Assembly (NCBI GenBank): GCA_005281725.1
Contig: SSBO01000014.1
Span: forward strand, 1,773,292 to 1,837,291
Direction: 5' to 3'
DNA: 64,000 bases
Source of the DNA: Wuchereria bancrofti
Lineage: Eukaryota > Nematoda > Chromadorea > Rhabditida > Onchocercidae
Shown one piece after another: positions 39,401 through 52,683 of this stretch; the stretch's first letter is position 1; each line of letters begins with the position of its first letter. The position numbers and the translations under genes were made by a program. The notes below the pieces were generated by a model. That model saw only the letters and a list, made by a program, of their open reading frames with translations, was not told the origin of the DNA and did no database searches.

Positions 39401-42400
39401 TAACTGTCCTTCGCATTTACCTTTTCTGTTTCTTTTCCAAACGCTATGTAACTTCATTCTTCTCATATTATAGAATTGAATCTGATTCGAATTATTCTAC
39501 TACAGAATTAAAAGTTATGGTGACAAATTACTTGGTAAAAAAATCGCGATCTAAGTAAATTAGTCTGAAATTGTCCAACGAATAATGACTAATTCTGAAT
39601 TACTTAATCATTAGAGAAAATTCCGGATTAGTTTATCTTTAATAAAACCAAGTAAACCCTTATGTAAAAACGGAATGATATGATAAGGAAGATAATAATG
39701 TGCACTATATTAAAACATGTATATTTGTTGTGATTCAAAATAACAAATAACGAAATATTTTGAGTACAGTAATTTGAAGGTCATATATAATACCTTACTT
39801 TAACTATAATAGAAATTTTAAGAGTTTTTGGGTGAAGTGATGTGAGATTTGATAAATACATTACATAATGCGCAATACTGTTATCAATTAAATGTTTTGC
39901 AAATTTTAAAAGTTAAAAAATGAAGTATTTTAGACACAGTAATTTTAAATACAGTAGCCACCAAAAGGTTTACGAATTTTAAAAGTAAATGTAGAGCAGA
40001 AGCAGAAGAGAGCACAAACCTGTATTACTCGCATGTTAAGACCGGTTTCTTGTGCTAATTGCTCCCTGATATGCCTAGTTGGTTTGGGTGTTGAAGCAAA
40101 GGCTGCTTTCAAAGTATCCAACTATAAATTAAAATGAAAAAAGTAGATAAATAAATATAAACGATGTAATACTTTGCATCAAATAACCGATAAAATCCGG
40201 AAATAATACGGAATGTGTCAATTCGAATGTTTCTAGAATGCCTGGGATAATTACTTAATTAATTCAAAAATATATTTGATTGCCCCAAAAGTTCAAAAGT
40301 TTGATCAACAAATGCATATTCCATGTAGAAAAGTTTAGCTAATAATAAGTAGTAGCACCGAGTATTCATCAATAATCGTCCGAGACGGACTGTAAGGTAG
40401 GTAGGTACCTGCTTGGCCTTAATGGTAGTCCTCGGTCCTCGCCTCTTTGCTGAAGCCGACATGTCGTCCAGCTTATTTGCTAGCAGCGATTCACCGTTAC
40501 CAATGATTTCTTGTGGTTCCACTGAATTTGATTCCTCTGCAACCGAAGTGATTGCTAATCGAACTACACAAAAAAGGACAATATTTGCGATTAATTAATT
40601 TTTTTACCAATTAGTTCCAATTTATTTCTACATTACAAATTAATTGGAATGTTTGATTAATAACGGATGTAAAATCTGAACCAATTTACCTAAATTAAAC
40701 AAAACTACAAATTTATTTAAAAAAAAATATTTTTTTTATATACCAATGTCATCACTTGCTGCATCACAATCATCATCGATGTCCTCAGAGCCACATTCTG
40801 AACTACCACCACCGGAGAATAAATCTGCAAATAACAATTTTGTTGTCCGAATTACCGGATTGCTATCAAATTAATACTTTAAAATCCAATCTCATTGTGA
40901 ATAACAATGAAACTGATAAGAATGATGGCAAGCAAAGGACACTAATTTTAATGCTTTCAACTGATTAATTAAGATCGAGCATAAGATAATGATGCGATGT
41001 AATTAATGTTTCAAGAATATTTAACTTGTGTATCCGTAAGATTTGAATTATTTGGAAATTCAAGACTTCGCCAGTAATAGATAAAGAGTGGCTAGAATAT
41101 GATCAAACATCATTAATTTCCTGAAATTATGTTTATGATGTTAGCCGTTATTCCTTTTTTCTTCCTGACACAACCGTTCCGGTTATCCTGAGTTGCATGT
41201 ATAACTGTAGATAATTAGTATTTTGTAGAGTTATCTTATGTTGTTTCAAATCATTTCATTTATCATTGCATTATTTTTATTTTCCAAGGCATTTTAAACA
41301 GTATTCAAATACTCATTTATTTAAAGTATTCAAATGTCCCACTGTCTCTTTCATTTTAACTCATTGATATTCAGATAATTTTTATTTTTTATTTTTTGCT
41401 TTCTCGAGTCATTTTAATCAGTATTCAAAAGTTGAAAACCTTCATCATTTCTCCATTTCTTAATTCATTTCAACCGATATTAGGACATTTTTTTTTTCAC
41501 TGAAATTTCACTCTTTCCTGATCCATTCTAACCGGTATTCGGTTATTCAGATGTTAACATCTCTCTCTATCTCTTCTTTTTTTCTTTGACCACTTTAAAT
41601 AGTATTGAAAAAGAAAACAAAAAATAAGGAAGGAATAAGCATGCAATGAAGAAAATAAAATTTTGATTAAGCAAAAATTCCCTCTCTAAATTTCTATTTT
41701 TGTTTTTACTAATAAAATGATTTTGAATTGAAAAAAGCAGTAAAATGGTAGTAGCAGTTGAAATTTGCCCTTGAAGAAAAATGAAGGGAAGAAGAAGGAA
41801 TGATGATAGGATAGGATAGGATGGAATGGGCTGGGATGGGATGGGATAGGATGACATTCTTTCTGGTTGTGGTATCATCATCAATCGATGTATCCGTCAT
41901 CTCAATCTATCGGTCTGTTTTGTTTCCGTTTTCTTCATTCAACATAAAAATAAAAATAGATATCATTTCATTCATTCATTCATTCATTCATTTCAACCAA
42001 AAGGGAAACAAAAACATGAAGAATAGCACTCGTACTCTTCACCCTTTGACAAATGCGTTTTCTTCTTGGGCGCACTTTTTCACCCTTTCATATATTTTAT
42101 ATTGCACCATAAGGACATCAATGTGAATAAATCACTTATAGTATTACACAAAAAAATGAAAATAAAACTAAATATTCAAATGTATTTAGCCTTTTCAACA
42201 ATACTAAAATGCAATAACTACACTGAATACTAGTAATTAATTAATCGATTAGTTAACTGACTAAATTAATTAACTAATTAATAATAAAATATTAGCAGTT
42301 GAAACATTTCATATATGTCTAATTAATTGGAGAAATTAAACGGGTGATAAATATTACTTTCATTCTATCTAATATTTGTTAGAATTTTGTTTTCCTCGAA

Positions 42401-45400
42401 AAAAAATGTGTAAAAAACATTTTTGGAAAGCAGAAATTATTTAAAAGTTGAGACTGAATTTGAAATTGTATGATTTTTCTATTTCATTACATCAATCCTT
42501 CGATTACACACCGTATAACGGGAAAATTCAGTAAAGCAGCTGCTTGATGTTGTTGTTGTTGTTGTCGTCATAAACACGGAAATTGACGAGGAAACCTTTT
42601 GAAAAGGAAGGAGACGGTAATTGAATCAAGCTAATCAGGAAGCGCTAAGGTCAAAGGGTATGCAGATGGTTATGCACAAATAGAACACACACACATACAC
42701 ACACACACACACACATAAATGCATATAAATAAAAGTATCGAAAAACTTAATCTAAAATATCAGTAAAACAATACAATGAGAATTTATGATTGCAATTGAT
42801 TGCATTAAGAAATATTACAATTCTTTATAAAATATGTGAAAAAATCGGTCAATACAAGGAATCTTACAAACGAGCCAAGAAAAGTCAAAGAAAATGAAAG
42901 AGCATTAAGTCTAATTCAGTGCTATTGGCTTGAATTAGAGTGACCCTAGTTGTAGAATGATGAATATTAGGTTAAGTACAATAAGGTTAGATCGTTTATT
43001 TTTTTGATTTGCTACTTATTTTGATGAGTTCAAAATAAGAAAGTGGAAAAGAGCAAGCAATCTCCGCCCTAATATGTTAGAATAGGACTATTGTACAAAT
43101 ATGCAAATTAATCAATTGAAATTTCATAAATTAATTCAAATATGATTTGGATAATTTGCTGTATAAAAAGAGAAAAACGATTGATGAATATAAAGTAGAT
43201 GCGGTTGGTGATAATAATGTGATTAATTAAGCGATTAATTAGGCAGAACAAGTCATAATGGTGTTAAGTGTTACTCAAATAAGGAGTAATTAAGAATTTT
43301 TATTCAATTAATATAAAATTAAATTTCAGCCGTTAAATCATAGCTAAGGCTTAACAACCTCTTTTTTTTATCAGAACATTTTTATCAGAAACAAAAAAAA
43401 AAGTTTTCAGTCATTTTCCTGATTTTATCACTATTTTTTGGTTAATCTAAAAGTAAAAATCTCTGAATCAAAATTTATACTAGAAAGGAATAAACTGATT
43501 TTCTTCGATATAATAAATCTATCAGAATTAATCATATCTCTGATCTATGATTTGTCGTTAACAAAATTTCAGTAAATACGCAAATTCCTATAAACATGGA
43601 ATCTTCTTAGAACTTTATTTTTTCTTTCGCTATTAACAGTAGATCATTTCCGTTTGGTTCGCTTTTGTTCTTATCCAATGCTTAAAGAATTTTTCTCATT
43701 TAACTTTTCCGGATGTCAAACCAAAAGTTTTGCACATTCTCTTCAAAATTTCCGGAAATTTCATGCACGCTCATTCCTTATTGATTGTATTAAATGACAA
43801 GTGCTTTCGTGATATCTTTAATTTATTGTTTTCTTTTCCATAAATTACTAATCAAAGAGAAATCAGGAAAACCGGAACGAATAGCATAGAATCATATGCA
43901 TATGTATTCGTTATACACGTATCATCGCCATATCATCCAACAACAATAACATCCGCTCTTTTCATCATCCATCCTCAATTAAATGATGAATTTGACACAT
44001 GACACATACACACACACACACACATACACACACATACACATACATAGAGACAGACGTACAGACCTATACATGAATATATTTGCAAGAAGTTATGCAGAAG
44101 AATGCGAGAAGTAGGACTGGACTGTGTGACATGGACGACGACAACGACGATCTCTCCGCTTTGATTCCTACAGTAATCTCCCGCTGTGATTTGTTGAAAA
44201 AAAAAAAAGGATGGGAAGAAGAAATTGTCTTCTCGCTGGTTCGTTCGTCCTTTCTTTTCCTCTCTCATCGACAATTCAATGAATATTTTTTGATCATAAA
44301 AAAAGCAAAAAATCATTTTACTAAAAATTGTTTCATCGGAAAAGAAATTGTATCTGATCTACTTATCGGCTAATTAATTAATTAATTAGTTAGTTATCTA
44401 TTCGTTTTAAATACCGATTTATTTGTTGATAGCTAATTCGCAATTGTTGTTGCATTATCAATTTTTGATTGTAAAAAATTAAAAGAATTAAAATTAAAAG
44501 AAATAAAACTTGTTGAAAAAATTACGGAATATTTCTTTTTTAAAAAAGATTTGTGTTTAGCTATTTTTTAAATTTCGAAAATATAAAAATATTCATTTGA
44601 TGAATGAATTGATAATAATGTGATTAAAATCGAATTTCAATTTAGTTTTGTTTCGCTTATCTATTTTTTCATAAATTCAAACATTAATAAGGAAAAAAAT
44701 CGAATTCTTATTGCGGAAAAAAAAAATGTGAGAGAGAAGAAGAGAGAGGGAAATAGAGAGAGAGAGAGAGCGAGAAGCGGAAAGAAAAGCCAAAAATTCA
44801 TTTTTGGCTTTTCTTTCCTCTTCTATATTCTATATCACATGGCAGGCAATATGCTTTTCCCTTTTTTTTTCTCGAATTTCACTTTTCTTTAAAATGAAAA
44901 AAAAAGGTGAACTTTGAAAAGTACTACGGAAAGTATCATCGAAAATTGTTATTATCGAAAATTGTCAATATATAGAAAGAGAAAAACAAAATTTAACAAT
45001 GAATCGATTCAATTTTTAATAAAAAACAAATTATTGAGATCAAATAATCACTTTATGCAATAAAGAATTACAAAATAATGGAAAATTCTGTATTCTAACA
45101 GAAAGCGGAAAGTAAGATTGAATATTTTCAATTAATGTCTTTTGGAAATTCAGCAAAAACAAAATCGTTTTTAGATTGTTTAAATTTATTTTCAATTAAA
45201 CCATATTTCTCATAAAGTCTTTTTTTGTTTTGCGTGAAACAAAATTATTGTCGTTAAATTTATTTAAAAATGAGTCTGAAGCAATCCTTTTTCTGTTAAA
45301 ATAATAAATATGCTACAATTGGCCAGAAATTTAGAATAAGTACTTCAAATTTTTTACTTTTTTTAAGAGCATTAATTTTTTTTGAATTTTAAAGTCGTGA

Positions 45401-48400
45401 ATGCTTTTTAAATAACTTTATTCTTTGTTTGATTTTTACAGCGAATTTATCATTTCAATCAAATTAATTCTTATACGGCAATACTGATTGGCCACATTTT
45501 TTAGGTTAACTTTTTCTTTGGAAGAAAAAGAAAAGAGATGAATAATTTTGTAATAAAAATGTTGAAAAATGAAAACGTAGATTAGAAGAAAATTTTTCTA
45601 GAAACAATGAAAAATGCCGTATTCATTTAGTAATATTTTCTATGCGTAATTAAACTTAAACAATTAAAATAGGCAAATGCAGAGGAAGAAGAAGAATCAA
45701 TATAAATCCGTATTTCAATTCCGTATTGCGGAAATTTATTTCGGCTTTAGAAGAAAATAAATATCATGAAAACAAAGAACCGTCTGATGATGATAATGAT
45801 AAAATATATGTGTATATATCCGGCTAAACGTTTTCAATGCATCATATGCCACTATTATGCAAATATAACAAATCCCCAAAAAAAGAAGCGGCTTTTTCAA
45901 AATAGAACGCTTTTGAGCTTATCTAATTTGCATATATTTATAATAAAAATGCTTCTGAAAATAAACAGAAAAGCTCAAAATGAGAAGAAAATTATAAAAA
46001 AAGAACTAAAAAGAATGAAAGTATTTTAATGTTGAATTTTCGATTTTTAATTTTATAGTATATTTACAGAGATTGTTAAACTTTTAACTATTTTCAGTGG
46101 TATATATGCTCCACCATTTGTATTCACAAAAAATCGAATTTCCCTGTTTGAGAAAAAAATCTCCCATTTGGAATTTAATTTTTTGTAAATACAACAACAA
46201 AATGCTTAATTTAATAAAAAGAATAAAAAACAAAAATAATGAAGTACTTTTAAATGTTCAAAAATTCCAGGTATATACAGTTAATGAATGAATGAACAAT
46301 TAATAAATGAAAAAAAAGTTTCATTTAAGTAAGAAAAGAAAAAATGAAAAATTCTCTAAAATAATAAATTTTAATAATTATTGCCATTGTATATATATAT
46401 ATATATCATTGTTTGTTTAAAAATGAATTTATTAACTATTTTTTTTTTAAGAACAATTCGTTTTTTCTTTTTTTGTTCCTTAACATGAAGTTTTCGAGGA
46501 AGTGGGGAATATTTTCTGAGATTTTCACAAAAGTTAAAAACAACGGTGTTTATTCTATTATTATATCAATATTAGTAGCCAATAAAAATTGATGTGATTC
46601 TGGGAAATGATTCCATCCAGCAGGTGGCTTATGCTCAAATGTATTGGTGATTGTAGTTGGGTAAGGTAATTTGAACGGTAATTCAAATAAAAGCTATTTA
46701 GAGAGAGAGAAAAAAGGATAATTTCAGTCGCACTTATAAATTGTCATTATTGTTTTGTTTTGTATCTTTTATTTTTCTTCTTTTATTTCTCTTCTTTCAC
46801 ATTTTTCATTTTCAACTATGAAAGAGATTAATGTTATTTTAAAAAAATGTTTTTTTTTTTGAAAGATGTAACAATGTCATTTAATAGTATATTAAGCGCT
46901 TATGCAAAACAAGCATAAATTAAATTTTACATAATAAAAAGAGCAAAAAAATGTTCCACTTTTTTGTTTTAAAAATTTTGTGAATCGAAATGGTAAAAAT
47001 TTTAGTTAAATATTTGAAAGTGTAACAAAAAGCGTAAAAAACAATGCGAAGTGAATAAGTATAATAATTAAAGTTTTAATGTTACAATAACAGAAAGAAA
47101 AATTTTTCTTAAATAATTATTACAAGTTAAAGAAAAGAGAAGTGAAAAATATTGCAAAACAAAGATTTCAAATAATAAAATATTACAAAAGCTATTAATT
47201 TTGTGTTAATTGTATTTTAGCCGTTATAAATTATTTGTGATTATTCGTTATAAATTAATTTAAGTAAAAGTAAATTAAATGATAAGGAAAAAAAAAATGA
47301 TGCAGAAGAAGCATTCATTTCAAATAACTCCATTTTTTATAGCAAAAAAAGCAAAGAAAGAAATAAAAAGTTGATTTTAAATTTCCTGAATTAAGCAAGT
47401 AATATATGAAAATAGCTTTCGTCCTCCAACAAGTCCGATTGTACATACATATTTTAATCGTATGGTACTGCGAAAGGTGATGTTGAAAGGTACGGTGGAA
47501 CTTACTCCAAAACTTTAAACCAAATTGTTGTAATCATTGTATGTTTAAATTAATTAACTCAGACTGAGAAAAAAGGTTCAAATATCTTTTAGTTTTTTTT
47601 TTTTTTAATTTTGTAAACTTATTGTTTATTATTGGCTTGACTAATCGATTTATATGTAATTATTCATTAAAATTGCATTTTAGCATATTATAACAGTTGC
47701 AACTATTGTAAAAATTATAGTATTAAATAAATTTTTATTAAAATGTGAACAATATTGTATTCAATGAATTTTTAACAAAATAATAATTTACAGAATACAT
47801 AAATTAATTGCATATTTTCCTTTTTTCTTCAAAATATTTTCGAGAATTCTGATAAGCAGTAATAGCGAAGAATTGGAAAATTCAAAACGGTATTACTGAT
47901 ATGAAAGTTCATTCATGCATATTTACTACCGGATATACCGCCCGTCATATAGACAGCGGATGGATGAAAGAAGAGGTTGTTGAAAATTTAGATGAAGTGG
48001 GAAGTGAAGTGGTTGGGTAAGTAAGTGGGTATCATTATAATAAGCTAAACATGAAGAAGGACACGTTATACGGGTAAAAACCGATTGAGAGGTAAGACTT
48101 TTGGTGACAAATGACGCTACGAGGTAGAGAAATGCAATGAAGCGATAAAACATGAAAGAGTGGATGAATGAGTGAATGAACGAATGGATGAATGGATGAA
48201 TGAGTGAGTGAGTGAATGAACGAATGAATGAATGAATGAATGAATGAATGGACGAGTAAAGCTGAGTATAGTAATTGTAGCCACTTCCAGTAATCTGATT
48301 AAGTTAAGTGTGTCGACAAATAAAACTACCGAAATAGGATTGAATGTATAAGCGAACTACAAATTTCACCACCGGAAGAAGGTTTAATTTTCTCATGGTT

Positions 48401-51400
48401 TCCGCATCAAAGTACCGGAAATAATGAAAGCCGCAATTGATAGAAAATTCAAAAAGGAACTTTTGAAAAAAGAATAAACTTAAAAATAAAAAAATAAAAA
48501 AAAGAGATGAAATGACTACTAACTTATTTCAAAATTATTACTATGAAAAGATTTAGAAAGAGATCAATTTTTGAAATTATATTAAAAAATATTTGAGTTT
48601 ATTATTCCGTATTTTATTTCCAACATATATCTAAAAGTTTAGTGGTTGATATGTTAGGAGATTTGAACTTCGTCATTTTTCCGTAATCCAATTTTCTTTG
48701 CTATCTTTATTATTACTACGATGTCATTTGAGGAAATTTCATATTGTATATTTATTCATTTACTTATTTATTTATTTATTTATTAGATATTTGAATGAAA
48801 AAAAGACATTGAAATTTTCATTTTGCACTTTATTCAAATAAATTGGCATTGTCTTTACTGTTATTTTATGATAAAATCTGATGCTTTTCCTTTTTCTTTC
48901 TTCATTCTCTTTTAAAACCTATATTTACTACTTTTCAAATAATACCAGTCTTAAAAAAAATTTAAAAAGAGGGAAAGCTTACCAGGATTAGCAAGATAAT
49001 CGTGCTTGCAAACGAATCGATTCCCATTCAGTATATATAGCTGTAATCGTATTGCGAATATTTATAATCAAATTTTTTAAAAAATTAAAATAAAAAGAAT
49101 GGAAAAATAAATATTTTATATATTTGTATATACATTTTAAATTTTTAAAAAGGAAGGGATAGGAAGATTTCGAGGATATAATGGCAAGTTTAAGCTCGCT
49201 TTAACATGTCCCGCGGGGAATAAGAGAGTTCCAAACATATATCAATACTACTACTACTACTTCTAGGTCCGATGACGTCTGTCCATCTATGTTGCTTGCA
49301 GCCAAACATCTTTCACATCCAAATATCAAACATCAAAAATAAAACATTCTTTAAAATATCACATAAAATATGTGCAATGGCGTATGCAATAATGAAATTT
49401 TAATTTTTTAAACAAAAAAAAAGAAAAATTTTAGTGTTGAAAAGTTTGAACAAATTACTATATTTTTTAATATAGATGATTGATTTAAATTCAAAATCTT
49501 AAATTTTGAAAATTATAATAAGCAAAATAGAAGTGATGCAAGAAACAGTTGAATGATATAAATTTCTCTCATATAAAATTTCAAACTGGGTTGTTTTTTT
49601 TCAATTTAAATTAAAAAATTTCAGCCAAAGATAAAGAGATTGCATAATTTACCTGTTCACCGGTGTCTAATTTTTTCTGACATACCGTACACTGGAAGCA
49701 CTGTACATGAAAAATCTTATCACGAGCTCTCCTCACCAGGTCATTTCGATCTAAGCCCATATTGCAGCCGGCGCATCGTGTACCATACCTTCTGCACTAT
49801 TTAAAATCACTACTAGCATATTTCATTTCAATTCAAATTGATATTTCCTTATCATTCTCATATATAAATCATATTCTATTGGCAGTATAAGTCAAAATAA
49901 TTAAATAACTGATTTTTTGAAAGTTTAATTTAGATTATTATCACTTTGCATAAGTGATCACATTTTACTAGTAGCATAGATTAAAACATTTAAATGATCA
50001 GTTTTTTTAAGGCTTAATTTGAAATTTTGATATTAACGATTATATTAATACATCTGAATAATATAATAGCTATTAAAGTTCGTAAAATATTTAAGAATTC
50101 TAAATCTATCACACAAAAAAAAAATCCATCCCAAAATTCAACTAAAAGAATTGATCGAAATAAATCCAAATATAACACATTTCACTAATTAATTTACTTC
50201 AAAAAATTTTGACGAATTTTTTTTGTGAAAAATAATTTTGGAAAACACATTATTGTTATTATTATTATTGCTAACTATTATTATTATTACTGTTACTAAT
50301 TATTATTATTATTATTGTTACTATTATTTTGATTTGAACTATGGGAATACTCAAAAATATAATAGTTTTTGATGTATTCAGGATGAATACTAAAGCAAAA
50401 TATTTGGGCAGAAAACGAAAAAAAAATGGATCAAAAATATTTAAGTGAGAAATGATAAGAAAACGAAACAGAGCTTTTCCTGAAATATATTTACTTCTGA
50501 TTTGTACTGCAAATTAAAAATAGAATAATCGTTTTTGGTAGGTTTAAAATTAGAAAAGAAAGTGAAATTGATTTGAAGTATGGAAATACTCAAAAATATA
50601 ATAGTAAATATTTAAGATATGGCTAGAAAAGGAACTTTTTAGAGATATTTGTGGGACAAAATTAAAAAGCGAATAAGAGAAATGATAAATAAGTGGAAGA
50701 GACTGAAAAGTACTCCAATAGATTGGGAAAAGGAAAAAAAAAAAATGAAATAAGAGGAGCGGGGAGGAAAAAGAATGAGTATGGGTAGGGTAGGAGGGAG
50801 GGAGAAAAAAAATGGGAGGAACTGAGGAGGAAGCAAAAAAGGGGAGAGGAATTAAAGGCAGGGAGGGGGAAGAGGCATAAATGGGATTATTTGAAATTGA
50901 AAAAAATTTTTAACGGATATTAACTAAACTCCCTTCTCTTCCCTCTTCCTTTCCTTGAAGTCCCGCTCTCCCCGCTCTTTCTGTCCCTTTTCCTTCACGG
51001 TTACTACTATTAATCTTAGCTAAGCTTTAAGCACTTCCTTTACTACATTGTTTGATAAATTTACTCAAATACCTTTTCCTTTTTCCTTATTCACTCTCTT
51101 TTTTTTTCATCTTTTTTCTTTAAATTCAATTTTATCATTTGAATATTGCACATAATAAATAATATATGACAGATTAAAATTTGCTTTTTTATAATTGACT
51201 GACATTTTTAATCATTTTTTCAACTATTGAAAAGAAATACGAAAAAGAAAAAAGATTGAAATGATTTAAAATTTATAAAATTTTATATGAATTTTAGTCT
51301 AAAGGTGATATATACAGATTTCTTATCCTTTTTTTCCAAAAATTTATTTTACTGCCATTTAATTCTTTAAAGTTAAAAAAAAAAACGAAATATTTGTTTT

Positions 51401-52177
51401 TTTCTGAAATTTAATATTCTAATAGTATTTAAATAAAACATAATTAATTCCTCCCTTTTTTCCTCTATTTAACAGATTAATTTAAAAATTCTTTCAGTGA
51501 TATCATAAAATACACCCACTTCACTTATCACACGCATATATTTACGTCATTATTAATAGTGTAAACGACTTGGAGCAAATTATCTCAAAATATGATTAGT
51601 TAATTTGCGAACATATATTCTTGGTTACCACTACTACTACTAATAATATTAGTGGCAGTAGCAGTAATAGTATTAACTGTTACTGCTATTAGGCCTTAAT
51701 TGTAAAAATTTTTTAAAAGTTTAATTTGTATTCTTCTTAATTAAACAAAATAAAACTTAGGTTAATATCAATTCAATTACCTCTTGCATTTGGAGTATAA
51801 TGTAAAATTGAAATAGTCTACAGGTATATATACACATATTTTCACAAAAGCCTTTTCCAGTATATGTAAATATATCCTTGCAAACTTTGTAAAATCAAAC
51901 AAAATGCGACAAAAGATTAGAAATGCTAAACACAATTATGTGACTATATGGAAGCAAATTAATTAACAACACTATTATCCTTAAACAAATGATTCATTTA
52001 TTCCTACCTTGCAAAGTCTTTCCGGCATAATATTAAACCGTCCCGAGTAAAGCAAGTTTCACTTAGCAGCTCTTTGCAATCTGCGCATTGAATGCAGCTT
52101 GCATGCCAAGCTTTCTCGAGTACATGGAAGACATAACGATCCAATATTGCATTATTACAACCAGCACAAATTGCCAT
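33452..52177 (-). CDS. lin-11: LIM-homeodomain transcription factor LIN-11 (Lhx1/5 class)
   Basis: Nuclear transcription factor that in C. elegans specifies vulval, uterine and several neuronal fates. Ten exons (minus): 52177-52008, 49791-49653, 49040-48983, 40824-40744, 40563-40409, 40121-40020, 37537-37402, 36580-36419, 36160-36093 and 33523-33452, joining in frame to 380 residues (C. elegans LIN-11 about 405). LIM1 (about 4-56) begins [23 protein letters not shown]2 (about 62-120) contains [20 protein letters not shown] and [13 protein letters not shown]. An acidic linker follows. The homeodomain (about 189-249) contains [33 protein letters not shown] and helix 3 [12 protein letters not shown]. 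The tail is rich in proline, serine and glycine. The start is the first ATG of the LIM1 exon, which follows an acceptor (GGAAACAG); a further 5' exon is possible. The gene spans 18.7 kb with one 8.2-kb intron. Confidence 0.95.
33938..35333. repeat. (CATT)n microsatellite array with internal assembly gap
   Basis: About 390 bases of almost pure CATT units before the gap and about 90 after it. The few interruptions (near 34122, 34144 and 34300-34325) sit mostly next to the gap. It lies in the last intron of lin-11. The array's Phe-Ile-His-Ser repeat frames are not proteins. Confidence 0.97.
34331..35243. other. assembly gap (913 N)
   Basis: Unsequenced bases inside the CATT array. The odd size suggests a length estimated from read pairs or a map rather than a fixed placeholder. 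Confidence 0.99.
35430..35467. repeat. 21-bp tandem duplication
   Basis: CAAAGGAATGATTCACT occurs at 35430 and again 21 bases later, in the last lin-11 intron. Confidence 0.85.
35897..36070. repeat. decayed tandem repeat in lin-11 intron
   Basis: Four or five diverged copies of a unit resembling CTGAAATATTTCAACAG followed by an ATTCATTCT-like tail, at irregular 30-50 base spacing just 5' (plus coordinates) of the 36093-36160 exon. Confidence 0.55.
37258..37285. repeat. perfect 28-bp palindrome
   Basis: The half-site TCAAGCTCAAATTT is followed directly by its exact reverse complement with no spacer. It lies in the lin-11 intron, 117 bases from the homeobox exon 37402-37537. Contains AGCTCAAATTT twice, back to back. 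Confidence 0.9.
38022..38140. repeat. 32-bp minisatellite, about 3.7 copies
   Basis: Units start at 38022, 38054, 38086 and 38118. Each begins GAACT(C/G)ATACTTCCGG and ends TGCCACCACCCT. The first two copies are identical; the later ones have drifted. It lies in the lin-11 intron between exons 40020 and 37537 and is GC-richer than its surroundings. Confidence 0.9.
38727..38766. repeat. 10-bp G-rich tandem repeat
   Basis: Four units of the form AGGGTTNGCY with GGG runs every 10 bases. The spacing allows a four-run G-quadruplex with 7-base loops. It resembles but is not the nematode telomere repeat TTAGGC. Confidence 0.75.
41280..41610. repeat. decayed minisatellite, about 60-bp period
   Basis: A CATTTTAA-C-GTATTCAAA element recurs with starts at 41290, 41352, 41410, 41466, 41524 and 41591 (spacings 62, 58, 56, 58 and 67). 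Between the elements the sequence is pyrimidine-rich. It lies in the 8.2-kb lin-11 intron. Confidence 0.6.
41804..41853. repeat. GGGAT/AGGAT pentanucleotide repeat
   Basis: About ten pentamers of the family (A/G)GGAT with AATGG and CTGGG variants, within a lin-11 intron. Confidence 0.85.
41966..41991. repeat. short (CATT)n array
   Basis: Six CATT units in a lin-11 intron, the same motif as the large array at 33938. Confidence 0.85.
42687..42716. repeat. (CA)n microsatellite
   Basis: CA units with one TACA interruption, in the largest lin-11 intron. A second CA/CATA tract lies at 44004-44046. Confidence 0.85.
44004..44062. repeat. CA/CATA microsatellite ending in a CAGA tract
   Basis: (CA)n and (CATA)n followed by GAGACAGACG-type units. 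It accounts for the valine/cysteine-rich shadow frame on the minus strand here. Confidence 0.85.
46550..46693 (-). other. candidate exon inside the large lin-11 intron
   Basis: On the minus strand a strong acceptor (a CT-rich tract ending CTCTCTAAATAG) is followed by 47 open codons to a TAA at 46550-46552. The translation looks protein-like ([16 protein letters not shown], then [17 protein letters not shown]). It does not continue lin-11: the preceding lin-11 exon ends in phase 1, which gives a stop after three codons here. It may be the last exon of a nested gene or a chance open frame. Not recognised. Confidence 0.25.
48153..48250. repeat. (GAAT)n and variants
   Basis: Tetranucleotides GAAT, GGAT, GAGT and GAAC in tandem, ending in a purer GAAT block. 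It is the complement of the CATT motif found elsewhere in lin-11 introns. Confidence 0.9.
50700..51000. repeat. polypurine block followed by polypyrimidine block
   Basis: 50700-50880 is almost all A and G on the plus strand, with GGG runs at 50783, 50788, 50796 and 50800 spaced for a G-quadruplex. 50927-51000 is almost all C and T. They lie in the intron between the LIM1 and LIM2 exons of lin-11. Confidence 0.7.
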
Positions 52178-52683
52178 CACAATAACTTTCCTGTTTCCGC
52201 CCACACAAATATAATAATCTGATACGAAATGGAAGATATGGATATCTTATTAATGCATTCAAATTTCAGGATTTACTTCTTCTTCTTCTTCTCTATTTCC
52301 TTTTCCTTTCTTTCTAATCCCGTTTTTTTTTTCTCTCCCCTTTCTTTCTTTCCTTCCTCTTGTTTTTCCTTCTCCTTTTAATTCTTCTTGTTTTTTAACC
52401 AATAGAAAAAAAATTTTTTTTCAAAAAATCCTGAAATGTTCTTCGGAATAAAAAAAAGTTTTGTCTTCTTCAGGGAATCAATAAGTAGAAAATATAGCAA
52501 TAAAATATCATGCCAGAGCTGAATTCAGAACGAAATATTTATGAAAGAATGGATAGTTTCGTAAAAAAAATAGATAAGCCTCGTTAGTACATCATTATCA
52601 CCACCATCAGGATGAGCAATAGCAAGATGGCGTTGACAAGATGAGACATCCCTTCGTTGTCATCAATGTTGATGGGTTGGCTT

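Noticed and set aside
44080..44373. 97-codon plus frame
   Set aside because: Low-complexity, lies in the large lin-11 intron, and shows no recognisable motif or splice context.
47416..47476. Plus-strand mini-exon candidate beginning [13 protein letters not shown]
   Set aside because: Only about 20 codons, a weak acceptor, and no neighbouring plus-strand exon found in the lin-11 intron.
47926..48153. 75-codon minus frame with a hydrophobic start
   Set aside because: Overlaps the edge of a GAAT repeat, lies in a lin-11 intron, and shows no family signal.
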